Shown: one piece after another, positions 10,801 to 22,030 of the stretch
Numbering within the stretch: the stretch's first letter is position 1
Layout: each line of letters begins with the position of its first letter
Translations under genes and position numbers: made by a program
Assembly (NCBI RefSeq): GCF_963583255.1
Contig: NC_084809.1
Span: 5,131,501 to 5,195,500, forward strand
Source of the DNA: Pyrus communis
Lineage: Eukaryota > Streptophyta > Magnoliopsida > Rosales > Rosaceae
Direction of reading: 5' to 3'
DNA length: 64,000 nucleotides
The notes under the pieces: generated by a model
Databases searched by the model: none
Seen by the model: only the letters and a program-made list of their open reading frames with translations
Told to the model about the DNA's origin: nothing

Positions 10801-11371
10801 GCTAGGTAGAGGAGCAAAGATTAGTAGATTAGCCAAAGTAACTGCATATATTTGTTTAATAAATCTACCATAACTGTGTTGTGCATAATGCGAATATTGC
10901 GCATTGGGCAGGCTTTGCCGCCTGTATATTATAATTTTTATGTCATGTCCTGCTGCGCTCACCAGTTTCTTTTCTCCTTTTATTCATTCTTTTTTGTTTT
11001 TGTCTGAATAGCTTAGTCCTTCAACCTGTAGCAGAAAGTAAAGGATCAAATCCATTAATGTTTCAGTTTTTATGTATACACACATACATATATACTGGAA
11101 TCAACTAAATGCATGTATTAGTTAGTATATAAGAATTGATTGAATAATTACTGTCGTATGATCAAAATTTAATTGAAGAAACAATAAAAATAGACTGAAG
11201 TTAAACTATTAATGAGAAGAAACAAGAGGAGGCATAGTCATCCAAAGAGAGGAGGACTAAAAGAAATTGTGTAGGGAAATTTGTACAGCCTTTGTTAATT
11301 TACCTTGTAATGGGGAATTGTGTATTCATTTAATTTATTTGAAATACTAAAAACAGCCATCTCTTATTCAT
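10801..11371. other. A1 upstream sequence and inter-gene spacer, no gene seen
   Basis: Array sequence upstream of the A1 promoter, shared with the other units. It includes the atgcgaatattgcgcattgg stretch that is also recognisable upstream of the B genes. It ends abruptly where the gypsy fragment begins. Short open frames here are broken in other copies and are not credible. Confidence 0.6.
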
Positions 11372-11377
11372 CATGCT

Positions 11378-12205
11378 ATGGGGACTAAGTTGAATTTTAG
11401 CACAGCTTTTCATCCTCAAACCGATGGTCAGTTAGAACGCACCATTCAAACATTGGAGGATATGCTTCGAGCTTGCATACTTGATTTGAAAGGTAATTGG
11501 GATAAACATCTATCTTTGATTGAATTTGCTTATAATAACAGCTACCAGGCTAGTATTAAGATGGCACCATATGAGGCACTTTATGGAAGGAAATGTAGGT
11601 CTCCTTTATATTGGGACGAAGTAGTAGAGCGTCGATTATTGGGACCAGAGTTAATACAGATTGCGGTAGAAAAGATTTCTATGATCCGTGCACAATTATT
11701 AGCCGCTTAGAGTAGACAGCGGAGTTATGCTAATCCCCACAAACGTGAGGTGACGTTCGATATTGGAGAATATGCCTTCCTACGGGTTTCACCTATGAAA
11801 GGCGTTTTTAGATTTGTTCGTAAAGGGAAGCTTAGTCCAAGATACATTGGACCATTTGAGGTATTGGAGAAAGTGGGCGAAGTTGCCTATCGCCTTGCAC
11901 TACCTCCAGAGTTGTCTCACATTCACCCCGTGTTCCATGTATCCTCACTCCGGAGATATCGTAGTGATCCTTCCCATGTCATTTCTTATGAGCCTATTCA
12001 GGTAAAGGAGAATCTCACTTATGACGAGTACCCCGTTGAAATTATTGATCGGAGAGAGAAAGCTCTCCGCACCAAAACTATTTCCTTGGTGCACGTGTTA
12101 TGGAATAATCATGGTGCAGAGGAGTCAACTTGGGAACCAGAGGTTGAGATGCGCCAACATTATTCCCATCTATTTGACTCAGGTGCGTTGAGTTTAGGGG
12201 GCTAA
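11378..12205 (+). pseudogene. gypsy integrase C-terminus and chromodomain
   Basis: The reading frame holds integrase core end [20 protein letters not shown] and [22 protein letters not shown], then [11 protein letters not shown], typical of plant Tekay/Del-type gypsy. A TAG at 11,708-11,710 replaces a usual Gln codon. The same frame then continues through FLRVSPMKGV, GKLSPRYIGPFEVLEKVGEV and HPVFHVSSLRRY to a chromodomain-like end (VLWNNHGAEESTWEPEVEM). RT and RNase H are missing, so it is inactive. Confidence 0.88.
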
Positions 12206-12227
12206 ACTTTTTTTTGGGGGGGAAGGA

Positions 12228-14795
12228 TGTGAAATCCCATCCCCGGAATTTCACTATTCGTTACGAATCTCGTATTTTAAATTCGTATTTCGCAATTACA
12301 TTATCTTTATTAGTTAATTTTAATTCCGTTAATTTTAAGTTTAGTAATTGATTAGTTTTTGAGTTGGAAGATTCATAATCAATCTTTATCTTTCATTGAC
12401 ATTTTGAAGTTACAACTAGTGTTTTTTTTTAATAGATCTCGAATCCACGAACGCATAGGCAAAAGCCGTTTGCCAGTCCGAATTCTAACGATATAGCTAT
12501 GGACGTTTGAAGTTGTGAAACTATAGATTGTGAGATAATTTCCACTTAGGAAAAAAAAAAAAAAAAAAAGGGCCCAAACATTTATTTTGGGGTTAAAGGA
12601 CCGGCCATTTAAGGGGAAATGGGCAAACATTAGATGGGGGAATTGTTTCCATTTCGCGAACAGGCACCACAACACAACACCTTCAGCCGGTCCAAACTCA
12701 GCCATCTTCCACCATAATTTCAGGTAATCTTCAACCATCCCACACCTGCCACATCTTCCATCACCTTCCATCACCTTCCATCACCTTCCATCTTCCATCT
12801 CCACACAAAAAAAAAAAAAAAAAAAAAATCAAGGGTTTTAAGGCCTAATTCGGGTGGAACTCCACATGAAAGATCGGGGGTTCTCGACAACGAATTGTCA
12901 CTCTAGAGAGTATCACCATCCACTATCACCCTTAATCAACTTCCCTTGGACCCAGAAACTAGACCCAACTGGTGGTTGGGCGTTGGAACACCAAGGAAGC
13001 CGAAATTAAGAACACCCATCTTAGGGTTTTTGTAGGGTGTGAGCCAATTTGAGGGCCTTCCCGGCCAAATTGGACTTGCACGCAGGTATAAAATTTACTT
13101 TACTTGTTGAGATCTTTATTTCTTTAAAATTTGAGAAATTTTGGTGAAAGTCGAATTTTCCGAAGTGTGACATTCAAATTATGAAAATGTTGTTAGTTTA
13201 GTGTATTATTGATAAGGTCCGCCACTTGATTATTCTAATGATTGACGATCTTACCATTGAATTGACACCAAATTTTAGTATGCTATGGTAGATATTGTTT
13301 AAGGATCTTAAGGACTTACTAGTGAAAATCTAGAGATTGGATCTTACGGAGCAAATGACGTAGGATCATGGACCCTACCTCAGAACGACATTTCTATTCC
13401 TCATTAAATGTCATTTTAGGAGACTTATGAGAGTTTTGGGTGGGTGAATTTATCGAGAGAAACCTAAATGTGGATTTGTGCTTTGTTTTAGGCGGTGACA
13501 GAGCTTGATGCCTTGAATTCCATGCTTGAGTGCGTTAGTGTGGATCTCAGGTGAGTGATTTTAATCTCTGTGATATGATTATTACTTTGAAATCTTTCGG
13601 ACTAATAAGCTTTGTGATTACACTATGGGTTCTTAAAATAGGTCTTATGCTAAATAATTGTTGTTATTAAGTTGCCATCGATCTACTTATGAAACATTAT
13701 GTGAATTGGATACTTAAACCGTGATGGATTGTGTTTTGGATTATATATTTGATGGTTTGATAAAAAGGAGGGATTGTAAAGGACCGTTACCCCAATGTCA
13801 TGAGGTTAAGCAACACTAAGTCTGCACCATGTAGCAATGGTACATTGATGGTCCTGCTTGGTTAATCCGCGTTGGGCAATCCTTATATCCTAGGTATGGC
13901 CATACACATTTAGAGGTGATCATGCTTGGTTAATCCGCATTGGGTGATCACTTCTCAATAGTTGTAGGAGTGACTCTACTTGGTTAATCCGCTTTTGGGT
14001 GTCACTACCTATTTGGTTACTTTCTCAAGGGTGACTCTGCTTGGTTAATCCGCTTTTGGGTGTCACTACCTATTTGGTTACTTTCTCAGGGGTGACTCTG
14101 CTTGGTTAATCCACTTTAGGGGGTCACTACCAACTTGGTTACTTGCGTAGGCTTCGGTCGAACGATGCCTCTCTAACTCTAGTTTGAATGTAGCCGTGGT
14201 TGTGGCTTCAAGAACTTTGCAGTGTTGATTTAGAAAAGTCTTTGGATGTATGTGTGACTCCTTTGGAGTTTGCAAGGTTTGGTAGCGATTTCTTATGCAT
14301 GAATTATATTCAAGGGTTATAAATTGTGAATGACAGCTGGTATTATCAATGTATCATTTAATTTATATTATTTGTCACTCACACAAGTTTCGTAACTTAT
14401 CCGGGTTGTTGTTTGCCGGTGCACCATTCCGATGGTGTAGGCACTGATCTTACAGGTAACAAGTCTGTGTAGCATTCGAGAGGCTCATAGGTGGGTTAGC
14501 AGTACAATTATCAGAGATTTGGAGTGCTAGGTTACCCCTATATCTTATCTTGTACCTTATTTTGGGACCTTCTTTTGAGTACCTCAAACTTGTTCTTAGT
14601 AAAGCAAAGATTATGCTTCTTTTTGGGATGTACATATTTGTAAATAGATTATGAAGAACGTAGCCACCTTCTTTTTATTTTGGGTTGCAGTTAAAGTATT
14701 TTATTTTGTATGGTGTATATTATTCAATGAATGTTATTTTTTTTTTCCTTGACCACGTGTCGATTTTCGACGTTTGTTGGGATCGGAGCGTGACA
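12228..14795 (+). mobile_element. gypsy 3' LTR, about 2.57 kb
   Basis: Begins TGTGAAATCCC directly after a purine tract (ggggggaagga at about 12,216-12,227, the polypurine tract) and ends GGAGCGTGACA at 14,795. It contains homopolymer A tracts near 12,549 and 12,806 and a 61-bp tandem repeat. No partner LTR lies in the window. Confidence 0.8.
13850..14150 (+). repeat. 61-bp tandem repeats inside the gypsy LTR
   Basis: Units starting at gtgactct occur at 13,970, 14,031 and 14,092, exactly 61 bp apart, with core cttggttaatccgcttttgg. Two more degenerate copies of the cttggttaatccgc core precede them (from about 13,856). Confidence 0.85.
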
Positions 14796-14987
14796 TAAGT
14801 GGTGAATTTGTTTTAGTATAACGAGATATTTTACATTAAAGGAAGAAGAAGTTTGGTTAAACCACATAATAGACAACTTAATTTGGTATCGAATTCGCCA
14901 TCCACGAGATTCGAACTTAAGACCTCTCACTCATAAGTGAAGAGGAATATCACTAAACTGTAGTACTGAATGACAGATAAGTGGTGA
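14795..14987 (-). mobile_element. tRNA-derived SINE, unit 1 copy
   Basis: Minus-strand ~170-bp element with a B-box-like AAGTTCGAATC and an A-box-like segment (AGTGATATTCC; TGGTCTAGTGGT type in better copies). It is flanked by direct repeats ataagtggtga, the left one partly overlapping the gypsy LTR end and the right one at 14,977-14,987. The same element with the same flanks occurs in units 2, 4 and 6, so it inserted before the array expanded. Confidence 0.7.
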
Positions 14988-16540
14988 CTTTGATTAAATT
15001 TTTTGTGTTTATTTGTATGTGGTCTCTTTGTGAATTTTAACATGTATAACATGTGTTTAAAAGTTTAACTACTTTTAATGTTTTTGTCTAAATTTAACAC
15101 ATATCAATTAATAGTCAAAACCATAAATAAAAATAAGTGCAGAAGATTTAAACTCAATTTTGGTTAGGCATGGTGGCCCATTAGTTTTGGCGTTGTGTCT
15201 TTGCTTTTGGACGTGTCGATAGTTTTGATAATTGATTGTGTCCAAAATCCACATTGTGATTTATCCTCAATTGATCGCGAGATTGATTTGTGATGTGCTG
15301 TTTTGTTCTCGCAAATTGATGTAATTAATGTTCATCAGTTTTGAGTAAAGTGAGATTCAGAGAAAGAAAAACCTTTGTACGTGCTTCTAATTAATTCGAT
15401 TGTTTTATATATTTTTTTAATAGTTTTAGTATTTTTTTTTTGTTTTTTTTTTTTGGGTAAAAAGTTTTAGTTAATTTTTTAATAGTATTAGAGTCAGTTT
15501 TTTCGTTTGTGAAGTTTAACAGTGACATATTCTGTTACTTTTTTTTTTTTTTTGGTATCATCTACGTGTTTTGTTTAAAAATTCGTAACATTTGACGCAT
15601 GTTGAAAGTATAAATTTATATTAGAAAAGAAGAGACTTTGCATGTGCTTATAACTAATTGGTTACTTTAATATTGCTAATTGTTTTATGGTTGAACATAT
15701 AGGATGAACTTGCGTGCACGGCGCCTTTCAAACAGACCCATGAGTGGAGATTTAAGGGTTTCCATGTCAGTTGCTGGAACCTTGTGAACCTGTTGCAACA
15801 ATTGAGATTCCACTCGTAAGGTTTAAGATGAAATTTATACAGGACAGTGTGTGAGTGTACTTACTAAATGCAACTCAACTCATTTCTCAAACCCGATACC
15901 AATATCCAAAAACTCTAGTCCAACATGATACCAAAATCTATTGAAACTAGACCTAAATTACAAATTTAACTTTGCATCCGCCTTACAACAGCAATTTTGG
16001 TGATGATAATCATCATTTTGGGACTGAAAATGGCATAAAATGTGAAAACCCCAAATTCTAATCTCAAATTGACCCTAAAAATCAAAACCTTAATTTGTTC
16101 AAGTGCAGAGGTCTATTATTGAAAATTTCTCAAGCCCAAAACACCTAAATCAAATAAAGCCCAGTAATATCACAATCTGCAAAACAAATCGAAGAAATAA
16201 TGTCGGATTCGAAGTTTACCAGACAAGAGGAGCAGATGAGGGCGAGCAGGACGCATAGATGAGGATGAGGAGGACAACGATGAGGGAGCTGGGCAAGGAG
16301 GGAGCAGGGTGAGGATCGAATCGCAAGAGAAAGGAGATGACGGGATTAGAGGGCGGCTTAGCAGTCTTCTCCGAATCGGGGGGTCTCGCTAAGACCTGTT
16401 AGCGAGGGACTCTGTCAAGGCGAGTCCCTGCTAATCCAACTAAACTTAGTCCGGGTAGGGAACAAACATAAGACTGGACTCAAACTTAGTCCAGTCTAGT
16501 CCAGTGAGGGCTAGTGATGCCAAACAAACACACCCTTAGG
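14988..16540. other. SINE-to-B spacer, unit 1, no gene seen
   Basis: AT-rich array spacer repeated in units 2 and 4 (22,031-23,570 and 35,941-37,490). It has T-rich tracts and a stretch ending ccaaacaaacacaccctta that resembles a MITE terminus, though the matching left end was not found. Confidence 0.55.
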
Positions 16541-16896
16541 GGTATGACTGATATTCAAAACATTGTTTCCATGTTTTTGGGCTGGGCTTTAGTTGTTTTT
16601 ATATTTTTTGTCTCTTCTTCACATATTTAAAAACTAGTGAAATTTCTTGAAATATAATAAAAAATTTTGTCTCTATATATAATGCTTCCTAAAAATAAAT
16701 ACATAAATAAATAAAGAGGCAAAGCTCAGCATAACAAGATTCAACAACGTCTTTTTCTTTATTCATTTTTCAACAAAATTGAAAAACTTTAAAGAAAAAG
16801 TGAAATCTGGGAAAGAACTCTGATGCTTTCTTGTGCTCTATTTATTCGTGCATTTATTTTTCTTGAACTCGAACTCTCCCTCTTCAGGCTCCCAAC

Positions 16897-17397
16897 TTAT
16901 TTTGCTGTTCCAGCAATACAAAGCCATTGACCGACAAAGGTGGTGTTGCAGTTGACGTTAGGGAAGAAGTGAGCACTCAGCTTGAACTTGTCCATGATTC
17001 CATTGCAAGTATCCCCAGCTTCTACCCCATAAACTTTTTGGCATCTTGCAGTTGCTTTCACACCCCCAAACCCAACTACACCATCAAATATTCAAAAAAC
17101 AGGAATCAAACACAAAATGCAACATATAAATATCCCTTATAATCCCACAAAGAAAACTGTCGTTAGCACTCTTAAAAAATCAATCTGCATTTTCCCCTTG
17201 TTTTTGTATTTTACACAGGAGAGGGGAGTGTGCAATGCATGATGACTTGCTAGAGTCCCAATAGAAGCTCCTTAAAAACAACAATGATACGTGATTATCA
17301 TCTATAATTCGATAATTAAAATTCTAATACCATAAAACTTACTGCTGCCTATTTGGCTGCCCTCAGCAAAGGAGATGATGAGAAAAAAACAAGTGTG
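16897..17397 (-). pseudogene. B2: start-less LysM relic with a 9-bp deletion in the LysM core
   Basis: Same structure as B1: exon 2 at 16,897-17,075, TAG acceptor, GTAAG donor after 17,343, exon-1 remnant without ATG. A net 9-bp in-frame deletion changes FFAINPNVNC to FFPNVNC, removing three residues from the most conserved part of LysM. One extra T in the exon-1 T tract also shifts the remnant frame. The TATA box is kept at 17,439-17,446. Confidence 0.8.
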
Positions 17398-17449
17398 TTT
17401 AGTGTGTTGGGTGATGATTTGATGAGAGTGTAAAGCTATATTTATAGGT

Positions 17450-19140
17450 AGAGATGGTATGCCTATTCAGAAGCCGGCTTGGCTAACGTCCATTTTCTAG
17501 TGTGCTTGCTTTGGTTTCCCAAAGTAATTATATTTTTGTTTAAGCAATTTTGTGTTGTGTGTTTTGCGAATATCACGCATTGGGCAGGCTTAGCTGTCTC
17601 TGTATTATTTGCTATGTCCTGCTCGCCCATTTGTCTCTCTTTCTTGTTGTTTCCTAACATGAAATACTGCAAAAGATTTCACTCACATGACATACATCAG
17701 TCAATTATGTCACTCGACTTTGATTACCTAGTTTGTAACTAAATTAGATTTAAGCTTATTTATGTGATGATTGTTAAAAATACAAGAATTTCACATCAAA
17801 TAATTGATAAGTTTAAATATGACTTATATTGAATGGTTCAACTTCTAATTATGCCGATGACTTTTATGATAAAACCCTTTTACATGCCGTGTTGTGCATG
17901 TGGTAAGATACATGACGGGAAAAGCATAGTTTAGTTTGTGAGTTGTTGTTGACCCATTTTGCTGAAATCTTGACATGGTATGGTAGTATCAAAGCGGGTT
18001 TGTGTGACTGTATCCAAATTAGATATTTACTTGCGCTAGCTGCTAAGGTTTTTTTTTTTTTTTTTCCTTAGATATTCATGCACGGATTTTTCTTTCTTTC
18101 TTTCTTAGGGAAACCTCAATAGTAGGAAATTTTTTTATTGAATCAGAAAAAGAAGTTACACCTTATCAGGAGGCATAAACCTTACTCCTCATAATATAAG
18201 AAGTCATAATAAAGTAAAAAAAAAATACAAGAAAAGAGGGTGAGACATAAACCTGACCCTTCTTAAGAAAACAAACAAAATACAAGAAAAGATGGGGGAC
18301 GTAAAGCCTAAAACCTTTAAAGGAAAACCTAGAAAGTCTAAACTTGCAAAACAAGTTGCAAAGGTGCACCAAAAGAAATGGGTCAAGAAAAAAAGAAAAA
18401 ACACACATCATGAAGGACAAACTTGTAAATCAGGATGCACATTAATCTGGAAATTGAAAACCAGGAAAGCCAAGAAAATTTGAATGTAATGAAGCGCACA
18501 ATCACCGGTGGAGGAGAGTCACGCCAACCTATTAACGGAAGAATTAACTAAACTTTCACTTTTGGGTTTGCATCCCAACGAATCTCACTAAAAAAACTTA
18601 ATTCCTATATCTTTTGTTTGAATCCCAACGGATCTCACTAAAAAAAACTTATTTCCTATATCTTTTACAACGGGGCATTCTTCCGAATACCCTATAACCA
18701 CATGGACTATTAATTCGATTTGGACTTTACTTTTTAATTTGATATTTTTGTGACTTGCTTGGTATTTGAATAAATTTATATGAGCCGTAGTTCTATTGTT
18801 TTTGGGATAGTTTCGGTTTGGTAATGTAATTATAAACAGTTATCATATAGTCACATGATATGATCAAGTCAGTTATGTAACTCGACTTTGATTAGCTAGT
18901 TTGTAACTACTAGAAAACAAAGAACACTACTAGAAAAGTTGAATTAATTTGCTGTGTTATATAAAACGGAATAAGTTGCTGCAGCCATATATAGCCCATG
19001 CAGCTAGGCGACATTGCATTAAACATTGAAGACTGATGACAACGTCCATCAGTTTAAAAGGTAAAGATAACTCATCAAGAAAATAACAATTACTAGAGGA
19101 GAAACGATGCCTTAGACGACATCAAAGCTCATCCTCTTTA
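17450..19140. other. B2-A2 spacer, no gene seen
   Basis: Array spacer. It holds T- and A-rich tracts near 18,050 and 18,220, a Lys-rich open frame at 18,292-18,483 that is broken in units 1 and 4, and a ~50-bp tandem duplication (gaatcccaac...tatctttt, about 18,570-18,670) that is absent from unit 1. Confidence 0.55.
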
Positions 19141-19194
19141 TTCATACAATGATACATATATTTTCTGAACTTAGCATGAACTTGTTGAAGCTTA

Positions 19195-19621
19195 TCAGTT
19201 CACAGTCCCTTCAGTACAAAGCCACTGACCCACAAAAAAGTTGTCGCAGTTGAGATTAGGGTTGATCAAAAGAAAGAAGTCAGCACCCAATTGGAACTTT
19301 TGAATAACAGATTCACATGTATCACCCTCTTCGGCACCATAAACCGATTCGCAAGCCACATCCTTTTCTGCAAATTCAAGTGGAACATTGGATTGCATTA
19401 ATATAGAAACTTGAAACTTATTTTAATATTTATTTGAAACTAAAAAGAATTAATTTAAACGCAATAAGTAATTAATGTATGTAGATGATGAAAATGAAAT
19501 TAATGGAATAAATATTCTTACTGCCGAGCTTTCTACTCTCAGCAATGGAAATCATAAGAACTAGAGAGAGCACTAGAATCAAGTTAAGAAGTGTTGCCAT
19601 TTTGTTGCTAGACTTAGCCAT
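19195..19621 (-). CDS. A2: small secreted LysM-domain protein
   Basis: Exon 1 (19,522-19,621) encodes the signal peptide (ATG at 19,621). Exon 2 (19,195-19,409), after acceptor TTTCAAG, encodes the LysM domain; the intron is 112 bp and the product 104 aa. The second acceptor used as an option in A1 is GTTCCAC here, so only the upstream acceptor keeps the frame. LysM landmarks are GDTCESVIQKFQ, FFLLINPNLNC and VGQWLC. It differs from its siblings by E for D after the first cysteine and L for S before INPNLNC. The role is inferred as a secreted N-acetylglucosamine/chitin-binding protein, as for A1. Confidence 0.85.
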
Positions 19622-19731
19622 CTCCACCTTCTTAATTTTTCCTTTTTGAACAATGAAATTCTAATTGCTTAGCTTTAGTAAGAAGCTAATCGTGTTTAGT
19701 GTGGGTGATGGTTTGAGGCAGTGCAGAGCCA

Positions 19732-19739
19732 TATTTATA
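19732..19739 (-). promoter_or_regulatory. TATA box of LysM gene A2
   Basis: TATAAATA on the minus strand, 111 bp upstream of the A2 start, in the context ctacctagctataaatatgg shared with other copies. Confidence 0.72.
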
Positions 19740-20499
19740 GCTAGGTAGAGGAGCAAAGATTAGTAGATTACCAGACGGCTTATCCAAAGTAACTACATAT
19801 ATTTGTTTAATAAATCTACCATAACTGTGTTGTGCATAATGCGAATATTGCGCATTGGGCAGGCTTTGCCGCCTGTGTATTATAATTTTTATGTCATGTC
19901 CTGCTGCGCTCACCAGTTTCTTTTCTCCTTTTATTCATTTTTTTTTTTTTTTTGTCTTAATAGCTTAGTCCTTCAACCTGTAGCAGAAAGTAAAGGATCA
20001 AATCCATTAATGTTTCAGTTTATATGTATGTATATGTATACACACATAGATATATACTGGAATCAACTAAATGCATGTATTAGTTAGTATATAAGAATTG
20101 ACTGAATAATTACTGTCGTTTAATTGAAGAAACAATAAAAATAGACTGAAGTTAAACTATTCATGAGAAGAAACAAGAGGAGGCATAGTCATCCAAAGAG
20201 AGGAGGACTAAAAGACATTGTGTAGAGAAATTTGTACGGCCTTTGTTAATTTAACTTGTAATGGGGAATTGTGTATTCATTTAATTTATTTGAAATACTA
20301 AAAACAGCCATCTCTTATTCAGCATTCTCCATTTCATCACCACAATTTCAAGATTTTTGTACAATTGACAACAATGTTTTAATCCACAAGTTGTTGATTT
20401 CATCTGATCATCTTTTTTCACAACTCTGTAACAAGTCAACCATAACTCCGAATTCAAATCTCCAACTAATTCTCGCCAGAGAAGACCTCAACCCTAGCC

Positions 20500-20745
20500 C
20501 CACATAGTTCAAGTAGGTGACTTTTTGGATAGACTTGTAGGGTTGGTTTCGTCTCTCCGTGCAATTCCTAACACTTTGGAAAACCAACCCAAACTGCGCC
20601 GGATAATGGCCGGAAATCTGATGATGCATCTCCGCGAGCGAAAGATCTCGCCTCTAGCTTAGCTAAAAGGATTTCACACGGGGTGTCCACTTGTGCCCCT
20701 AGTTGGTAAGACCTGGAACCACCACCATGCCCACCATAATTGATT
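20500..20745 (-). pseudogene. C'2: frameshifted WIP (DUF3774)-like relic
   Basis: Paralogous to gene C, which lies about 0.9 kb to the right. The N-terminal part matches C in one frame (RGDASSDFRPLSGAVWVGFP) and the C-terminal signature in another (NCTERRNQPYKSIQKVTYLN). The expected ending MYLNCWG is altered and no single frame spans both parts. It is the degenerate twin of C in each unit. Confidence 0.65.
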
Positions 20746-21364
20746 CATTTTTTCTAAAAAAAGAATTCAACTTGAAATATGAAACTAAATTGATAAACTT
20801 TTTTCGTTCAAATTGTACCAATTTCAGTCGACATTTTCATCCGTGTTTCATCTTTATTCTCCCTTATTTCAGTTCGTTTTGAACATTTCAATTCATAAGG
20901 GGCTCAATTTCTTCAAATGAACAAAGACATATTGATTCTAACAACTGATTGCATAGTCGATCATTCAAACCTTTCAATTATAACAATTGATTGCAGAGTT
21001 GATCATTCGGACCTTTCAATTTAAAGATTTCCTTTTTGTTAATGTTTACTTTGTAGTATTGAATTTTGCTTTGTCCTTTGTCAATTGAGGATTTGTGGAT
21101 GTTAGTTCATAGTACAATTGTAAATAATTTTGACATATATAAAGTTTATAAAAACACAATTGAAACACCTAAACCGTTGAGATCTCTTACTCTATGATTT
21201 ATCTCCACTTTAAGATTTACAATGTACATAAATCATCCATCCGAGTTATCTCCATAATTGAGTTGTCCGTTTTTCAACTACGTTTTTTCATGACGCTCTT
21301 TAACGGAGAAACTCCCGATCAAAACTCCAACTATGTTCCGCTGGAAACCCAAACTCCGGCAGCC

Positions 21365-21619
21365 TCAGCCCTGCCCCCAACAGTTCAAGTACATGATTTT
21401 TTGGATGGACTCGTCAGTTTGGTTTCGTCTTTCCTCGCAATTTACCAACATTCCGGAGAAACCCGACCCAACTGCGCCGGATAACGGTCGGAGGTCCGAT
21501 GATCCTTCGCTGCCAGAGAAAGATGAGCTCCTCCGGTTTAGCCGAAAGGATTTTAGGCCGGATTTCCACTTATGTCCCTGGTGAGCAGGGCCTTGCACTA
21601 CTGCCACGTTGGGCGCCAT
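21365..21619 (-). CDS. C2: wound-induced polypeptide (WIP/DUF3774)-like protein
   Basis: Single-exon 84-aa frame starting at ATG 21,619 (MAPNVAVVQGPAHQGHKWKS) and ending TGA at 21,365. The C-terminus DESIQKIMYLNCWGQG fits the DUF3774 signature (acidic-rich, then MYLsCWG near the stop). The family covers small plant proteins often induced by wounding or hypoxia; some act in immune signalling. The frame stays open five codons upstream as LSRVW, with TTG where family members usually start (M-S-R), so the original ATG may be lost and translation may start at the internal Met. A TATA box (TATAAAAT) lies at 21,754-21,761, 135 bp upstream. Neighbours are C'2 downstream and the SINE upstream. Confidence 0.65.
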   Translation of the reverse strand: MAPNVAVVQGPAHQGHKWKSGLKSFRLNRRSSSFSGSEGSSDLRPLSGAVGSGFSGMLVNCEERRNQTDESIQKIMYLNCWGQG

Positions 21620-21753
21620 CCAAACTCGGCTCAATTGATTCGTTGTAAAAAGATTTTGTTAACTTGAAAAATGAAGTTGAGACAGTCGTTCATTTGATGC
21701 CTGTGTTTTGGAGAAGCTCGTTTGGGTGCTAAACTATGGAGACATAAACGATT

Positions 21754-21761
21754 ATTTTATA
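21754..21761 (-). promoter_or_regulatory. TATA box of WIP-like gene C2
   Basis: TATAAAAT on the minus strand, 135 bp upstream of the usable C2 ATG. It is conserved at C6 (49,928-49,935) but changed to CATAAAAT at C4. Confidence 0.6.
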
Positions 21762-21837
21762 GGCAAAGGTAGGAAGTGAATCTTCGTATTTTGTGAAACT
21801 GGTGGTTTATGGACGATTGGAAAGTAGTTTGGGGGAA

Positions 21838-22030
21838 ATAAGTGGTGAATTTGTTTTAGTATAACGATATATTTTACATTAAAGGAACAAGAAATTCGAT
21901 TAAACTATATAATGGACAACTTAATTTGGTATCGAATTCGTCATCCACGAGATTCAAACTTAAGACCTCTCACTCACAAGTGAAAAGAAATATCACTAGA
22001 TCATAGTACTGAGTAGTAGATAAGTGGCGG
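21838..22030 (-). mobile_element. tRNA-derived SINE, unit 2 copy
   Basis: Same insertion as in units 1, 4 and 6. Flanks are ataagtggtga (21,838-21,848) and ataagtggcgg (22,020-22,030), the target-site duplication with two later changes. The B box is degraded here (AAGTTTGAATC). Confidence 0.7.

Larger units (their letters stand above)
11372..14795 (+). mobile_element. Ty3/gypsy chromovirus fragment: integrase end plus 3' LTR
   Basis: 5'-truncated gypsy element on the plus strand. It keeps the end of integrase, a chromodomain-like tail and a complete-looking 3' LTR. The left edge cuts array sequence after ttattcatcat. The right edge (GTGACA at 14,795) rejoins array sequence at the SINE's flanking repeat. 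Compared with unit 2, about 1.5 kb holding C' and C is missing on the left, so insertion was followed by a deletion that took both the element's 5' part and flanking DNA. Confidence 0.88.

Noticed and set aside
10747..10962. Open frame upstream of LysM gene A1 (and counterparts at 19,686 and 33,600)
   Set aside because: It overlaps the A promoter and TATA box, varies in length between copies, and has no domain.
14806..14976. Possible tRNA gene (B-box GTTCGAATC)
   Set aside because: No cloverleaf could be drawn. The flanking duplications and repeats in other units show a SINE.
16370..16535. Complete MITE ending ccaaacaaacacaccctta
   Set aside because: The right end looks like a MITE terminus, but no matching left end was found, so it is not called as a full element.
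18292..18483. Lys-rich open frame (also at 25,318-25,509)
   Set aside because: It is broken in the unit 1 and unit 4 counterparts, is low complexity and has no family signature; it is most likely spacer.
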